A stretch of DNA of 6,681 nt, from assembly GCA_946481475.1 (NCBI GenBank), contig CAMLOB010000224.1:1-6681 (forward strand), written 5' to 3'. The position numbers were made by a program, and so were the translations under genes. The notes below the pieces were generated by a model. That model searched no databases. It was not told the DNA's origin and was given only the letters and a program-made list of their open reading frames with translations. The stretch comes from an uncultured Chlorobiota bacterium (lineage in GTDB: Bacteria > Bacteroidota > Kapaibacteriia > OLB7). Positions 5,427-6,681 of the stretch are shown one piece after another. Each line of letters opens with the position of its first letter. Within the stretch, counting starts at the first letter, position 1.

Positions 5427-5837
5427 TCAGGAGGGGACGATTTCGGTCAGTCCAAGCTGCATTGCGGCCAGAAGGAGCGACGGTTCAAGCGTGGAGAGAT
5501 CGGCGGAGATCAGGCTCCGTTCCACGTTTGCGAAGAGCGAACAGGCACCGTTGCGACCGACAACGAGTCCGGAGATTTTCCCGCCATCCTCGGCAACGAA
5601 GATCATCTCGTCCGGCTCCACAGGAACCATCCGGGCAACGTTGTGGAGTTCGAAGTAACCGTAACTGGTCTGCGCCGAGAGAACGGTCGCCCCGTTTTGC
5701 AGCGAAGAGATCGAGAGGACGATGGCCGGACCTCCCTCCCCTCCTCCGATCCGCAGGACGTGTTCGGAATCGCCGGGAGTCAGCTCCGCCCCGAGAAGTG
5801 TTGCCAGTTCGTTGATCTGTTCTCTCTGAATTTCCAC
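5427..5837 (-). CDS. Conserved-looking hypothetical protein upstream of ybeY
   Basis: I do not recognise this 136-residue protein. From the GTG at 5837 it begins MEIQREQINELATLL, a predicted helix, followed by alternating strands: VLRIGGGEGGPAIVLSISSL (about 32-51), ATVLSAQTSYGYFELHNV (55-72), MVPVEPDEMIFVAEDGG (74-90) and ISGLVVGRNGACSLFANV (92-109). It ends in a leucine-rich helix, LSTLEPSLLLAAMQLGL. There is no signal peptide or membrane segment, so it is probably cytoplasmic. There is one cysteine and no obvious catalytic motif. The GTG is preferred because the alternative TTG at 5870 lies inside a promoter -10 box and because AGG lies 8 nt before the GTG. It precedes ybeY by 55 bp, which suggests co-expression, but that does not define a function. 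Clean codon structure and a shadow-free frame support a real gene. Confidence 0.75.
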   Translation of the reverse strand: MEIQREQINELATLLGAELTPGDSEHVLRIGGGEGGPAIVLSISSLQNGATVLSAQTSYGYFELHNVARMVPVEPDEMIFVAEDGGKISGLVVGRNGACSLFANVERSLISADLSTLEPSLLLAAMQLGLTEIVPS

Positions 5838-5868
5838 GTATCGGCCTGTTTGTGTGATGTAACGACGC

Positions 5869-5897
5869 AATATAGCGTTGAACGGAACTCTTCACAA
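5869..5897 (-). promoter_or_regulatory. Sigma70-like promoter for the unknown gene and ybeY
   Basis: On the minus strand TTGTGA (5892-5897) and TATATT (5869-5874) are spaced by exactly 17 bp and match consensus at four and five of six positions. The start site would be near 5861, about 25 nt before the GTG at 5837. It lies in the 138-bp gap after cdsA. The assignment is by pattern only. Confidence 0.5.
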
Positions 5898-5975
5898 GCG
5901 GCTTTCTCTCGGTTGACCTCGCCGATGATTGCCGGAAAAGGATGCGGGGCATTGTGCAACCGTGAAGTTGCGGGA

Positions 5976-6681
5976 CTACGAAGAACCGAGCGCAAGGCGC
6001 AGGAGGAAATAGATATACGTTGCCGGGGCGACAAACAGCAGACTGTCGAAGCGGTCGAGAAGACCTCCGTGGCCGGGGATGATCTGCGAGGAGTCCTTGA
6101 TATCACATGCCCGCTTGAAATGGGATTCGGCCAGATCACCGATCTGACCGAAGATTCCGGCGATCAGTCCCATGATCACACCGTCGTACCAGTGGAGATT
6201 CGTGAAACAGAACGGGAGAAGGAATCCGACGCTGATCGTTCCGGCAAGCGCCCCGGTAACGGCCCCCTCCCAGGTCTTCTTCGGCGAGACCCGTTCAAAC
6301 AGCTTGCGTCTGCCGAAGGCCCGTCCCCCGAAGTAGGCACCGGAATCGCAGATCCAGATGCCGACAAGAAGGATCATGAAGAAGTAGAAGGGAGAAAGAT
6401 TGTGCCAGGGAGAACCGCCGAGCGTCGGGCGGAGCAGACCGAAGGCGTCGATGGAGAACACGTCGTAGAGACCGATCAGCGTTGACAGAAGGAACGGGAT
6501 GTAGAAGAATCCGCCGACGGTTCCGAGAAAGGATTTCAGCGCATCTTCCTTCTCGAGCGAAAGCGAGGCGATCGCTGCGACGAGAATCACCAGCAAATGA
6601 ACAACCGGAAGCAGTCCGGCAATGAAGCTGACGGCAAGGGCATATTTCTCGGCGAGCTCGAGAACGGCGCGCCTGGCGATG
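5976..6681 (-). CDS. cdsA: Phosphatidate cytidylyltransferase, C-terminal part (5' end outside window)
   Basis: CdsA is an inner-membrane enzyme that makes CDP-diacylglycerol from phosphatidate and CTP, the entry to all major phospholipids. The frame is open to the window edge, leaving 234 codons; the family is usually about 265-290 residues, so a modest N-terminal part is missing. The PROSITE CdsA signature is complete at 6045-6125: S-x-F-K-R, then K-D, then GHGG and D-R-x-D. Upstream of it are the conserved DSGAYFGGRAFG and SPKKTWEG. Several hydrophobic membrane helices are visible, for example around FYFFMILLVGIWI and VIMGLIAGIFG, and the last lies close to the C-terminus. An in-frame TTG at 6596 is internal, not a start, because coding sequence with matching hydrophobic character continues upstream. 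It precedes the unknown gene and ybeY by 138 bp. Confidence 0.95.
   Translation of the reverse strand, partial: IARRAVLELAEKYALAVSFIAGLLPVVHLLVILVAAIASLSLEKEDALKSFLGTVGGFFYIPFLLSTLIGLYDVFSIDAFGLLRPTLGGSPWHNLSPFYFFMILLVGIWICDSGAYFGGRAFGRRKLFERVSPKKTWEGAVTGALAGTISVGFLLPFCFTNLHWYDGVIMGLIAGIFGQIGDLAESHFKRACDIKDSSQIIPGHGGLLDRFDSLLFVAPATYIYFLLRLALGSS

Noticed and set aside
5838..5870. TTG start at 5870 for the unknown gene.
   Set aside because: It overlaps the TATATT -10 element and has no ribosome site; the GTG at 5837 fits the transcript better.
5950..5975. Small hairpin GCAAC/GTTGC just after the cdsA stop, considered as a terminator.
   Set aside because: The stem has only five base pairs and no following U-run.
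5274..6485. Long open frame of 403 codons on the plus strand; similar long plus-strand frames at 997-1857, 2230-3273 and 3210-4133.
   Set aside because: Each runs antisense through well-identified genes (ybeY and cdsA, tpiA, kdsD, kdsA), has no recognisable domain and is rich in His/Arg/Pro, as expected for antisense shadows of high-GC genes.

Overview
All protein genes in this window read on the minus strand, so transcription runs from high to low coordinates. Sequence-level clues point to a Gram-negative bacterium with lipopolysaccharide: Kdo synthesis genes kdsA and kdsD, an LptC-like LPS-transport lipoprotein, and CdsA for phospholipid synthesis. The YbeY and KdsA variants, and parts of the ammonia-lyase, resemble Bacteroidetes/Chlorobi or Aquifex-type sequences more than proteobacterial ones. 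From memory of those families I infer an FCB-group or neighbouring lineage of fairly high GC. The species cannot be named from this window.

Layout in the direction of transcription. (1) 6681-5976: cdsA, cut by the window edge at its N-terminus. (2) 5837-5427: an unrecognised 136-residue protein with a plausible sigma70-like promoter just upstream, followed by ybeY (5371-4961), an endoribonuclease of rRNA maturation. (3) 4960-4699: a 262-bp gap with a hairpin that may terminate the ybeY transcript, a possible 28-codon ORF, and a good promoter for the next gene. (4) 4698-4255: an Smg/DUF494-family gene, closed by a clear intrinsic terminator at 4184-4230. (5) 4061-853: a tight unit kdsA-kdsD-lptC-tpiA. 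Its first three genes overlap by ATGA junctions, and tpiA follows after 34 bp. (6) 852-675: an AT-rich repeat block built from variants of the word ATTGAAC. (7) 674-1: the N-terminal 224 residues of a histidine/aromatic amino acid ammonia-lyase, cut by the window edge.

How the genes fit together. KdsD converts ribulose-5-phosphate to arabinose-5-phosphate, KdsA condenses that with phosphoenolpyruvate to Kdo-8-phosphate, and LptC helps move finished LPS out of the inner membrane. The usual companions kdsC, lptA and lptB are not in the window; tpiA, a glycolytic gene, takes their place. CdsA supplies CDP-diacylglycerol for phospholipids. Most of the window is housekeeping. The parts that deserve a second look are the repeat block, the ybeY-smg gap, the unknown gene before ybeY, and active-site deviations in the lyase, KdsA and YbeY. 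No mobile element, CRISPR array, tRNA or rRNA was seen.
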